Positions 1 through 7,823 of a DNA stretch of 64,000 bases are shown one piece after another (the stretch's first letter is position 1; each line of letters opens with the position of its first letter). The stretch covers positions 1 through 64,000 of the forward strand of contig CAIMEY010000048.1 in NCBI GenBank assembly GCA_903840165.1, in the 5' to 3' direction. The DNA is from an uncultured Myxococcales bacterium (GTDB taxonomy: Bacteria > Myxococcota_A > UBA9042). Below the pieces are notes generated by a model. That model did not search any database. It was not told the DNA's origin and was given only the letters and a program-made list of their open reading frames with translations. The position numbers were made by a program, and so were the translations under genes.

Positions 1-180
1 CGGTGCGCGCAGCGCATGAGCCGTGCCAAGTCTGGCACGGCGAAAGTGGAGAGGACTCCGCGGTGCGCGCAGCGCATGAGCCGTGCCAAGTCTGGCACGG
101 CGAAAGTGGAGAGGACTCCGCGGCGGGCGTAGCGCATGAGCCGTGCCAAGTCTGGGACAGCGAAAGTGGAGATCGCGGGC
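1..180. repeat. 60-bp tandem repeat array, three copies, right edge
   Basis: Units 1-60 and 61-120 are identical. Unit 121-180 is diverged at both ends and marks the right edge, so the array probably continues to the left of the window. Each intact unit contains a perfect inverted repeat (CCGTGCCA, loop AGTC, TGGCACGG), at 21-40 and 81-100. The third copy has two changes that break this stem (141-160). Because 60 is a multiple of three, every frame that is open in one unit stays open through the array, so apparent 20-residue protein repeats here are not evidence of a gene. No ribosome binding site or recognisable domain was seen. Confidence 0.95.
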
Positions 181-246
181 CCCCTTGAAACTAGAAGGAA
201 ACGCTGTACATCGAACCCGCAAGGAACTTCGGGTTTGAGGTACGAG
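174..246 (+). repeat. 73-bp dispersed repeat, copy 1
   Basis: This stretch matches the reverse complement of 6533-6605 at 66 of 73 positions by my count, with no gaps. Its core is an imperfect stem-loop (AACCCG ... CGGGTT around CAAGGAACTT) flanked by GTAC on both sides. It directly abuts the 60-bp tandem array. No protein is supported here. It resembles a REP-like or other intergenic dispersed element, but I do not recognise the family. Confidence 0.85.
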
Positions 247-248
247 CC

Positions 249-962
249 TCATTGCACCCCGACGCGAAAGGCAAACCCGCCGTCGACCACCGCGCCGCGG
301 ACGTCGATATCCGGCTTGTGCACGGCCTGGGCCAAACTCCGCAGCGCCCAAAACGAGAGAATCCGCCAAGTTGTATCGGCAAACAGCGGTGAGCCCACGC
401 AACGCAGCGTCGCGCCGTCCCGGGTCTGCAGCACGGTCACCTGCGGCTGTTGCACCAGTGCGTACGCGGCAAAAAACGCTTGGGGCATCTTGGGTAGCAG
501 CTTCTGCAAGCCAACGGCACGCAGGGCCAAACGCTGCAGGGTGCCCAAATCGGCCAGGGCATCGCCAAGGATGAAGGGCTCCAGCGCCCCGAGTTCACCC
601 TCAGTGCACACTTGCGTGATCGTTTCGGTGAGCACGAGCTGCCAGCCCAATGGGTACCAGGCCAGCGGCTCGGGCTGATCGGGCAGGGTCTGCATCTGCG
701 GCGGCAGCGCTGAGCGAACTTGGCCAAGGGCGTCAGTTCCCCAGTGATTTCGAACGTTTTCTGCCCAACGCGCCAATAGCGCGCCGCGGACCTGACCGCG
801 CAGCGCCAGCAGTTGGCTCACAGGCGCCCGCGGCATCTGCAGCCAATGTGCGTGCGGATGCCAGACTTCTTCTATCATTTGGATAGGTTGCTGGTGTTGG
901 GTTGCATGGCTAGGCCCTTGTGCTTCCCGCAGGGCGCTCCCGTCAGGCTGCGCGTGCCTCAA
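249..962 (-). CDS. DUF2378-like hypothetical protein
   Basis: This is the last gene of a leftward three-gene cluster. The TTG at 962-960 overlaps the TGA of the upstream fusion gene (961-959), which suggests coupled translation. The other candidate is the ATG at 878 (residue 29), just before the conserved-looking part, but it lacks a ribosome binding site. The pattern of an RG-containing helix, then WYPLGW, then a GDALADLG helix and a C-terminal beta region ending in RGAVVDGGFAFRV resembles the DUF2378 / TIGR02265 family known mainly from myxobacteria. That match is from memory and is moderate. Function is unknown and no catalytic motif, signal peptide or membrane segment is visible. Confidence 0.6.
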   Translation of the reverse strand: MRHAQPDGSALREAQGPSHATQHQQPIQMIEEVWHPHAHWLQMPRAPVSQLLALRGQVRGALLARWAENVRNHWGTDALGQVRSALPPQMQTLPDQPEPLAWYPLGWQLVLTETITQVCTEGELGALEPFILGDALADLGTLQRLALRAVGLQKLLPKMPQAFFAAYALVQQPQVTVLQTRDGATLRCVGSPLFADTTWRILSFWALRSLAQAVHKPDIDVRGAVVDGGFAFRVGVQ

Positions 963-3190
963 TAGTGGCGTTCCAGGACGTACCAGCCAAAGGCGCGGAG
1001 GAGCAGTTTTGGCAATGAATCCAAGACCAAAGGTTCCAGCTGGGCCCAGGCCTGTTCTACCATCGCGCGGGCCTCGTCTTCGCAGGCTTGGATGGCACCG
1101 TGTCGCTCTAGGTCGGCGATGGTGGCTTCAATGAGCGAGCGATCGCTGGTCTTGCTCTCGACCGTTGCCCAGAGTTTCTGCCGTTCTTCCAGAGACATGC
1201 GGCTCATGGCCTTGGCGATGGGCAGGGTCACCTTGCCGTGGGCAATGTCCTCACCGCGGTCCTTGAGATCGCCGCGGAAACCGCGCAAATTCAAGACATC
1301 GTCGATGATCTGAAAGGCTAGGCCCAGCGCCTCAAAGAAAAGGCCGACGCCTTCGATCTGCGCCTCGGAACCACCACCGACTAGGGCTCCCATGCGCGCC
1401 AAAGAGGCCGCCGGCACAGCCGTTTTCAGCCGATGCACGGCCAGCACCCGTCGTTCGAGCAGGGCCCCGTCCCCGCTGGCGACCACATCGGCCATCACAT
1501 GATCGTGACCGCCAATGTCCAGGGCCTGTCCGGCGTGCCCGGCGCGCAGACTTTCAAAGTACAGGTCGTAGAGGCGCAGCCGGTTGTGCGGCGACACGTC
1601 CTGGCTAAACAGCAGGCGTTGACCCATGAAATAACAGGCTGTTCCAGCATTGATGGCCAGCGCCTCGCCATGAACCAGGTGCGTGGTCGGACCGCCGCGG
1701 CGCACGGTGGACTTGTCCTGCACGTCGTCGACGATCAGCGAACCGACGTGCATCAGTTCAGGCATCGCGAGCCACTGCACGTACGTCCGCGAATCGCCGC
1801 CTACCACATCGCAGCAGGCCAAGGCTGCGTAACTACGCCAAGATTTGCCGCCGCGATCGGTAATATCGCGAACCGGATCGACCATGGTGCGGGCGAGTTG
1901 GTTGACCTCTACGCCGTCCATGTATTGAGGCCGGTCCTTGGAAGCGATCATGTCCCGCGTTTGTTCCCAAGTCGGGTTGCGGGGCAGGATTTCATTCACA
2001 GACTTGCGGACTTCCCGACCCACGGCCGCGAAGAATCCGTCCATGTCGTTCATCGCTACCATGCCCGAGCGCTCGACATAACCCAGCCCTGTGACGTCAG
2101 AATTGCCAAAGCGGCCTAGCACGTCGACCCGGCCCTCCCAGAACGCCGGCTTGGAAATCAGCGTCACGAACTCTTGATCGTCAAAGGCGGCCTTGAGGGT
2201 CAGGTCGATGCCAGCCGCCGGTACGTGCAAGCGCCATTGCGTGGGATATTCCTGGAAAGTTCGGGTACTGGACCAACTCGCCGTCGCCTCGAGGGTCATG
2301 TCGTCATAGCGATGCTGCTGTCCAGCGGCATCGACGACGATGGCCCAATTGCCGCGAGATTCCAGGGTATCTTCATCAATCAGGGCATAGGCCGAGATGG
2401 CGCTGCCGTCCGCCAACTGCACACCGCACCAGTTCCAACCGATGTTGCCAGCCTTCTCTTGAACGGTCTGCTCGCTTAAATGCGTACCAAATTCATGGTC
2501 ATACCAGCCACTGCCCTGGGCAATGGTCTCCACGCCGCCGGGCAAGGTCACCGACCCCGTCAAGGTGCAGCGGGGGATGAAGTAATAGAACATGTCCTCG
2601 CCGGACACGCCGCGCACCACGCCGTCCTCGCCATGGCGGGCGGGAGCCACCAAAGGCTGCAAAACAACGTCAAAACCGTATGACAGGTGTTCGTGGCGAA
2701 CGCTCAGTTCGTACGAGCCATCGTCCCGCTTGCGCAGCGATTGATCGTCGAAATTGAGGTCCAACTGCTGCAGCGACACGTGCGGATCGTGGACGAACAG
2801 CCGATCGGGCCGCGGCACCTGCCCTTTGTCGAGCACTTCGCGCAGGGCCCGTTGCAGGCGGGGATCGCGGCTGCCCTCGCCACGTTCTAGCCGGATTTTC
2901 CCGAGCCGCGGTGCATCCTTATCGACCAGTGACTGCGAAACGTATCGCTGATTGCTGGGGTCCGAGATGGCCCAAGTCACCGAGTGCGCGTGCACGGGGT
3001 TCTTGGTTTGCGGATCTTGGCCCGAGACGATGCGAAAAAAGGAAGCAAATATCGATAGTTGTTTGCCGGTGACCGTCGTCAGGTGGCCGTTGATGTACCA
3101 CCACTCGGTGCTCGACGAGGCGTGGGGCAAATCATGGACCGCCAAATCAATGGGGCCCGATTGTGGCCAATCACTCGGATTCTTAGGCAT
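959..3190 (-). CDS. CrtC/AttH lipocalin-like domain fused to a polyprenyl diphosphate synthase
   Basis: The protein has 743 residues in two clear parts. Residues 1 to about 375 look like the carotenoid 1,2-hydratase (CrtC) / AttH lipocalin-like family: EWWY at 29-32, GWYDHEFG at 228-235, GWNWCGVQL at 251-259 and GLGYVE at 368-373. Residues about 420-743 look like a trans-isoprenyl diphosphate synthase: GGK at 447-449, first aspartate-rich motif DDVQD at 488-492 followed by RRG, GQALDIGG, and second motif DDVLN at 630-634 with GKVTLP after it. The N in the second motif is seen in some short-chain enzymes. The start at 3190 is preceded by AGGAAG. A longer ATG at 3247 is possible. The enzyme should make a C15-C20 prenyl diphosphate. 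The partner domain suggests hydration or lipid handling of an isoprenoid, which is inference. Confidence 0.88.
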   Translation of the reverse strand: MPKNPSDWPQSGPIDLAVHDLPHASSSTEWWYINGHLTTVTGKQLSIFASFFRIVSGQDPQTKNPVHAHSVTWAISDPSNQRYVSQSLVDKDAPRLGKIRLERGEGSRDPRLQRALREVLDKGQVPRPDRLFVHDPHVSLQQLDLNFDDQSLRKRDDGSYELSVRHEHLSYGFDVVLQPLVAPARHGEDGVVRGVSGEDMFYYFIPRCTLTGSVTLPGGVETIAQGSGWYDHEFGTHLSEQTVQEKAGNIGWNWCGVQLADGSAISAYALIDEDTLESRGNWAIVVDAAGQQHRYDDMTLEATASWSSTRTFQEYPTQWRLHVPAAGIDLTLKAAFDDQEFVTLISKPAFWEGRVDVLGRFGNSDVTGLGYVERSGMVAMNDMDGFFAAVGREVRKSVNEILPRNPTWEQTRDMIASKDRPQYMDGVEVNQLARTMVDPVRDITDRGGKSWRSYAALACCDVVGGDSRTYVQWLAMPELMHVGSLIVDDVQDKSTVRRGGPTTHLVHGEALAINAGTACYFMGQRLLFSQDVSPHNRLRLYDLYFESLRAGHAGQALDIGGHDHVMADVVASGDGALLERRVLAVHRLKTAVPAASLARMGALVGGGSEAQIEGVGLFFEALGLAFQIIDDVLNLRGFRGDLKDRGEDIAHGKVTLPIAKAMSRMSLEERQKLWATVESKTSDRSLIEATIADLERHGAIQACEDEARAMVEQAWAQLEPLVLDSLPKLLLRAFGWYVLERHY

Positions 3191-3271
3191 TATGGCTTCC
3201 TGTAACGTTTCTGGACCCATTGCGGTAGCCATGCGGCCGGGCATCAATCCGACACCTCACCGCAGCCTACG

Positions 3272-4393
3272 TCAAGCCTGCGCTACCAGATCCGTGCTCG
3301 TTGGCCGCTGATCCGGCGTCCAAGCGCCCCGCAAGGCCAGCACCTGAGGGGCCAGGTACGGCAAAACCAGGGTCAATCCGAGCTTTGCAGCCTCAACCCT
3401 GGCAGCCGGCAGCAACTGGTAGATGAGCGTCGTCGCGCGGCGCTGGCGCTGAGCGAGTTCATCGGGGTCGAGGTTGTGCAGCGGCTCCGGCGGCTCTAGG
3501 GCAGGCACCGGCCAAGGCAGGGTGGAGACTGTGTTGGGCATGTCTGATTGCGTAGTTATATCAGAAAGTTCACCGACCAGGGTCGGCAGGCCAATCGGAC
3601 TCACCCAACCACCGCCTCGGTCATGGCGAGGAAACTGCCCGTGGAGCCACTGCTGCAAGGCATTGATCGGCTGGGGCATTTGCAGACCGCTGGTTCCCCG
3701 ACTCAGGGACTGAGACGCCTTTTGCACAACCAGGGTCAAGGCTTGGGCCGCCTGCCGCCGAGTCATTGCCCGAATATCATCTGGAATTTCGCGAAAGTAG
3801 GCCGATGCCTCTGGGGAGAGCCGGAGCGCCTGCACGGCAACGCCCGCGGGTGTCAATCCAAGGATCGTCCCCGCCGGCAGAGATAGAAGCAGCGGAGAAT
3901 CTGTCTTTGTATCAATAGGTTGGCTGAGCATCGGATCGGAAGTGATCACCCAGCCGCCGCCGAGAGCCTGGACCTGTACATCGCCCACGCCGAGCGGATC
4001 GCGCGCCACAAGCACGCGGTTTTGCGCCAAATGGATCACGCACAGCGTCCCCTGCCAGGTCAGCGACTGCAGGCCCGTGGGACCAAAGGCGGACAGCCAT
4101 TCAATCATCAGAGCGCGGTGGTCGCAAAGATCCCGAGGAGTTCCGCGGATTTGTAGGCGCTCGCTGAGGGAGTGGTCCGCACATAGGGCCCCACAAAGGG
4201 TCCCTTGCCCCTTGCCGTCGGCGCTGTGGTGCCAGCCTCCCCAGACAGCGACTGCGACAACACCGCTTTGCCAAAGCGAAAAACCGGGACGATCACCCAG
4301 CCAAGCCTGCAGGTCCGGCCCGGAAACGCGATGGAAGACGGCAAAACGGCGCAGCATGGCACAGATGGTGCCACAATGCCCCGGCAAGCGCAT
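3272..4393 (-). CDS. degenerate asparagine-synthetase-like protein
   Basis: First gene of the leftward cluster, 373 residues from the ATG at 4393 or 361 from the ATG at 4357; neither has a clear ribosome binding site. The N-terminal half follows the glutamine-amidotransferase fold of asparagine synthetase B: a stretch like WQGTLCVIHL, then VARDPLGV, then GGGWVITSDP and LPAGTILGL. There is no Cys at position 2 of either start, so glutaminase activity is unlikely. The expected ATP-pyrophosphatase loop (SGGxDS) is absent; that region is a short insert around SRGTSGLQ. The C-terminus keeps only the last conserved strand, LGLTLVLPYL. This is probably a non-catalytic paralog, as found in some peptide and natural-product pathways. 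The role beside a prenyl synthase is unknown. Confidence 0.7.
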   Translation of the reverse strand: MRLPGHCGTICAMLRRFAVFHRVSGPDLQAWLGDRPGFSLWQSGVVAVAVWGGWHHSADGKGQGTLCGALCADHSLSERLQIRGTPRDLCDHRALMIEWLSAFGPTGLQSLTWQGTLCVIHLAQNRVLVARDPLGVGDVQVQALGGGWVITSDPMLSQPIDTKTDSPLLLSLPAGTILGLTPAGVAVQALRLSPEASAYFREIPDDIRAMTRRQAAQALTLVVQKASQSLSRGTSGLQMPQPINALQQWLHGQFPRHDRGGGWVSPIGLPTLVGELSDITTQSDMPNTVSTLPWPVPALEPPEPLHNLDPDELAQRQRRATTLIYQLLPAARVEAAKLGLTLVLPYLAPQVLALRGAWTPDQRPTSTDLVAQA

Positions 4394-4467
4394 GGGGGAG
4401 GGCGAATTGGGTTGATTTGACCTGCCGGTGCCACTACCATCTATGCGGCATTGCCGGAGGTTCCCTT

Positions 4468-6369
4468 ATGGCCGCGTTGACCCATCGTTTGCTGTCGCTT
4501 TGTTGTCTTTGTTGTGTAGCGATGCTGGGTTGCTCTGGATCCGATTCCAGCAGCAAGACCGCAACTACCGCCGGGGCTGGCACCAAGTGCGTCTTGCCCC
4601 AGGATTGCCCCAATGGGCAGACTTGCTTGGCTGGCAAATGCGCAAGCTTATCAACGGGTACAGACGCCACCGGCAGCGACGCCAAAGGCAGCGACACAGC
4701 CCAGGACACCGGCAGTGACAGCGGCAGTGACAGCGGCAATCCGGCCACGGACATCGGCAGCACCGACGCCGGGCCTGTCGACACCGGAATCCAGCCGTCG
4801 AGCGACCCCTCGTGCAAATCTTGCAAGGTCGATGGCGACTGCGGCGACACGAACTACCAATGCATTCAGCTGATTAGTGCCGCATTCTGTTCGCGTAAGT
4901 GCGCGGCCGATGGGGATTGCCCCACGGGCTACAAGTGCAACGCCGCCTCGAGCGATGCCAGCAACAAGCAAATGTACTGTGTTTTACCGTCGTTTGACTG
5001 CGGCGGCTGCGCTGGCGATCCCACCGTGTGCACGGGTACCCAGCAGTGCAACGTCAATACCAACCCGCCTTCGTGCGTCGACGTCAAGCAACAGTGCGAT
5101 TCCTGTACGCAAACCAGTGACTGCGCCAGCGGCTTTGCCTGCGTCAAGCAAAACGACGCGGGCGGCAAGGTCTGCTCGCCAACCTGCAGCAATTCCAAGG
5201 CTTGCCCGGAAAACAGCGTCTGCCAGAACTTCTTTGGCACCCAGGCCTGCGCCTTTGAGGCCAAGAGCTGCTGCTTTGGCAGTTCCTGCACCGTTTCAAC
5301 CGCTTGCAGCGCCTGCACGCCCGACAAATGCATTGGCGGCGTTTGCGTCGAATGCAATGTGGACGCCGACTGCAAGGCCGGCAAGTGCAACACCACCGTT
5401 CACGCCTGCGTCAGCACGGCCTCCTGCCCGCCGGAGAAGCCGATCAAGCTGGCGGCGACCGGCGAATGCGTCGAATGCACCAATGATTCGCACTGTTCGG
5501 CCAGTGCCGCGGGCAACAAGTGTGACGCTGTCGCCCACACGTGTGGCAAGGGCTCGCAGGGCTCTGAATGCTCAGTGTGCACAGGCAAGTACCCAGGATG
5601 CATCCAGATTAACGGCAACTGGACCTGCGTCGAATGCAGTACGGACGACGATTGCAAGGCCAAGAACGCCGGCACCTGCAACGGCACCAGCTACAGCTGC
5701 ACCGGTACCGTTGGCACTGGCGTCGGCCCGACCAAGGGCTCCTGCACCCAGGACAGCGATTGCGTCAACGGACCCACCACGACGTTCAACCTCAAGTGCG
5801 ATGTGCCCAGCGGCCTGTGCTACGACGCTGACGGCGGCTGCGACAACGTCGTGGCCTTCTGCAACGCCGCCGCCGGCTCCAATTGCGTGCAAGCATCCAG
5901 CCTGTTGCCCAGCGGTGGCATCCCCGGCTTACCTGGCGGCAGCGGTCCGGCCCCCACGTCCATGACCTGCTCTTGCCCCCTTCCGGGCAGCGGCGGTGGC
6001 GGCAGCGGCATGCAGCCGTCCAGTTCTTGCCAGTTGGTGCTCCAACTCAACTTGGTGCCAGCCCTCAAGAGCTGCGATTGCAGCGCCGACCCGAACAGCG
6101 CCAACTGCCAGTACTTTGACCTGACCCAGGGCAAAAACGTCGCCTGCTGTGAGGCGGGCGGTTCCTCCGGAGGTGGCTCAGGCAACCCCTTGAGTATGTT
6201 GGGCTGTATGGCCAGCATGATGGGCGGTGGCTCGGGCAGCAGTGGCACGCCGTCCGCCTCGTGCTTTGGCGGAGCCTGCAATGATTCCGGATGCTTGGCC
6301 GCACTCTTCGGTGGCAGCGCCGCGACGTCGACCGGTCAAGGCACCTGCGCCAAGTCCGGGGCCTTCTAG
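4468..6369 (+). CDS. Cys-rich secreted lipoprotein
   Basis: The start at 4468 is chosen because GGAGG lies 7 nt upstream and a lipoprotein signal follows directly. A Cys-rich hydrophobic stretch ends at AMLGC (Cys22). Then comes an Asp/Gly/Ser/Thr linker (about residues 50-105) and a long region of paired-cysteine modules, often with CxxDxxC or DxDCxxG patterns, such as DDDCKAKNAGTC. The C-terminal quarter is rich in Gly-Ser runs. Length is 633 residues. Proteins of this style are common on the outer surface of Myxococcota and relatives. No enzymatic motif is visible. It stands alone, divergent from the 4393 cluster with 74 bp between start codons. Confidence 0.85.
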   Translation: MAALTHRLLSLCCLCCVAMLGCSGSDSSSKTATTAGAGTKCVLPQDCPNGQTCLAGKCASLSTGTDATGSDAKGSDTAQDTGSDSGSDSGNPATDIGSTDAGPVDTGIQPSSDPSCKSCKVDGDCGDTNYQCIQLISAAFCSRKCAADGDCPTGYKCNAASSDASNKQMYCVLPSFDCGGCAGDPTVCTGTQQCNVNTNPPSCVDVKQQCDSCTQTSDCASGFACVKQNDAGGKVCSPTCSNSKACPENSVCQNFFGTQACAFEAKSCCFGSSCTVSTACSACTPDKCIGGVCVECNVDADCKAGKCNTTVHACVSTASCPPEKPIKLAATGECVECTNDSHCSASAAGNKCDAVAHTCGKGSQGSECSVCTGKYPGCIQINGNWTCVECSTDDDCKAKNAGTCNGTSYSCTGTVGTGVGPTKGSCTQDSDCVNGPTTTFNLKCDVPSGLCYDADGGCDNVVAFCNAAAGSNCVQASSLLPSGGIPGLPGGSGPAPTSMTCSCPLPGSGGGGSGMQPSSSCQLVLQLNLVPALKSCDCSADPNSANCQYFDLTQGKNVACCEAGGSSGGGSGNPLSMLGCMASMMGGGSGSSGTPSASCFGGACNDSGCLAALFGGSAATSTGQGTCAKSGAF

Positions 6370-6532
6370 ACCAGCGCACTTCGTTCACTAGAACAGCGCA
6401 CCGCGCCAATCAAGCAAATTTGCGCAGTTAGAAGCTCTCCAAGAACACCACGCTCTTGGCGTGCCGGCTGTTTGCGGATGACTCCGTGCTAAGCCTGAGT
6501 TGTCAAAGGCCGACTCGCTGGTCCGCGAGGAA

Positions 6533-6605
6533 CTAGTACCGCAAACCCGAAGTTCCTTGCGGGTTAGAGGTACAGTGTTTGCTTCTAGTTTCAGGGGGGC
6601 CCGCG
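6533..6605 (-). repeat. 73-bp dispersed repeat, copy 2 (inverted)
   Basis: The reverse complement matches 174-246 at 66 of 73 positions without gaps. The central 24 nt, which include the stem AACCCG/CGGGTT, are identical in both copies. The seven differences are scattered single substitutions, as expected for old copies of one element. The two copies enclose the prenyl synthase cluster and the Cys-rich lipoprotein gene. Confidence 0.85.
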
Positions 6606-6690
6606 GCTCCCCTCGCCCGCGCGCGCGGGCTCACCCCTGCGTTCAGCCGGGTCCCCGGCTGCAAAGTCCACAACGCCGAGTCCTTACCGG

Positions 6691-6724
6691 TAACCCAGAA
6701 AGGACTTAGGGTTACGTGTACTAG
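6691..6724 (+). repeat. degenerate partial copy of the 73-bp repeat
   Basis: The core and right end of the 73-bp element reappear in the opposite orientation to copy 2: TAACCC, AAGGA, CTT, GGGTTACG and then GTACTAG at the end, with small insertions and deletions. The left half of the element is not recognisable upstream. Copy 2 and this remnant therefore form a head-to-head pair about 85 bp apart. Confidence 0.5.
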
Positions 6725-6743
6725 CTCGGCACGGGGAAGCGCC

Positions 6744-7685
6744 TTACGGCGTCTTGGTGCCCACGGTCACGACTTCAGCCGGAGCAAAGCCAGCGCGCAG
6801 TTCGACTTTGCGCGGCGCTTGGGCGGCGACGGGGTCCGGAGCGGCGGGAACTGCGCCCTTGCCGACGTTGGCGGAAGACCGGCCTCGCGCTGAAATCTCT
6901 TTACCACCAATGGCTTGGGGGGCCGTCGACTTGGCCGAAACAGCACTCGCTGGGCCCTTGGCTGCTGCTGCGGTGGACTTGGCACCCTTTTGCGCAGAAC
7001 GTGCTGCATCCTGCGTCGCTTTTGCCAGTTCTTGCGCGACCTTGGCCGCCTTCTTGGGATGCTTATAGGCGTCAATGTCCCCTTCAAGCGCATCGACCTG
7101 GGCCTGCAAAGTTGCGAGGTCCTTGGTCTTTCCTGTCTTGTTCATACGCGCAATGCGCTGCCGCAGCTTCTTGACCGCTCGGCCTGCCGCTTCGGCCTTG
7201 GACTTGGCTTGCTGCTTGGCAAACATCGCTTGATCTTTGGCGATCCGTCTGGCTTCGCGGCGCTGCTCAAACTGATCGATCAAATCGCCGGTCGTGCGGA
7301 CTTTGATGACTTGCCCGGGCTTGACTGCCCCTTCGGCAAGCTGGTTTTCGGCCAAGAGCACATCGACCGTGACGCCCAAAGGTCGTGCAATTTCGCCTAA
7401 ATAGCGCTCATCCATCACCGTGATCGTCCGCGTCTCGACCGCCGGCCGGCTCGGGATCACATTGACCGTGCGCGCTTGGGTCGCAGTGCCCCGGCCCGCC
7501 TCAATCAGGTGGTTGACGGCCTGCCCCACCTGCTCAGCGCCCTGCATGGGCGCCCTCTGATCGCAGCCAGCAAGCCCACTTGTCGCGCACAGCGCCAGGA
7601 CCGATGCTATGCAGCGCAGGGGCCCCTGCCAGCTCGGGGTGCGGTTGCTGAACAAGTTAATGAATTTTAAGGAGATAGAGCGCAT
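6744..7685 (-). CDS. LysM-domain lipoprotein
   Basis: The start at 7685 has GAGG 7 nt upstream; upstream TTG codons are less likely. An N-terminal hydrophobic segment ends in the lipobox SGLAGC (Cys41), so the mature protein should be a lipoprotein. Residues about 85-130 resemble a LysM peptidoglycan-binding domain (YLGEIARPLGV ... NQL ... VKPGQVIKV). Behind it are a Lys/Ala/Arg-rich, probably coiled-coil segment and an Ala/Pro-rich tail. The likely role is binding of the cell wall from the outer or inner membrane. Length is 313 residues. Confidence 0.8.
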   Translation of the reverse strand: MRSISLKFINLFSNRTPSWQGPLRCIASVLALCATSGLAGCDQRAPMQGAEQVGQAVNHLIEAGRGTATQARTVNVIPSRPAVETRTITVMDERYLGEIARPLGVTVDVLLAENQLAEGAVKPGQVIKVRTTGDLIDQFEQRREARRIAKDQAMFAKQQAKSKAEAAGRAVKKLRQRIARMNKTGKTKDLATLQAQVDALEGDIDAYKHPKKAAKVAQELAKATQDAARSAQKGAKSTAAAAKGPASAVSAKSTAPQAIGGKEISARGRSSANVGKGAVPAAPDPVAAQAPRKVELRAGFAPAEVVTVGTKTP

Positions 7686-7823
7686 GCGCACCTCGATCCG
7701 CAACCGTCACGACTGCACCGGCGAGTCGGCCGGTAGCCGGTGCCCATTCCGCGGGCCCTCTGTAGTTTCGCTGGGTCCCGACCGCACGCAAGTTTTTGGC
7801 CCCAGGCTGTCCACAGGACGGCG

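Larger units (their letters stand above)
6370..6743. other. 374-bp non-coding stretch with repeat elements
   Basis: The gap between two converging genes holds the inverted copy of the 73-bp repeat (6533-6605) and a shorter degenerate relative facing it (6691-6724). A small hairpin, CACGC TCTTG GCGTG, lies near 6446-6460 but has no T-run, so I do not call it a terminator. The 6601-6660 stretch is very GC-rich. No gene is supported. Confidence 0.7.

Noticed and set aside
3-188. Open frame of 61 codons with a 20-residue repeat across the tandem array
   Set aside because: A 60-bp repeat keeps any open frame open. There is no ribosome binding site and two other frames are equally open, so I treat it as non-coding.
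6446-6460. Hairpin CACGC/GCGTG as terminator for the Cys-rich lipoprotein gene
   Set aside because: The stem is only 5 bp and no T-run follows.
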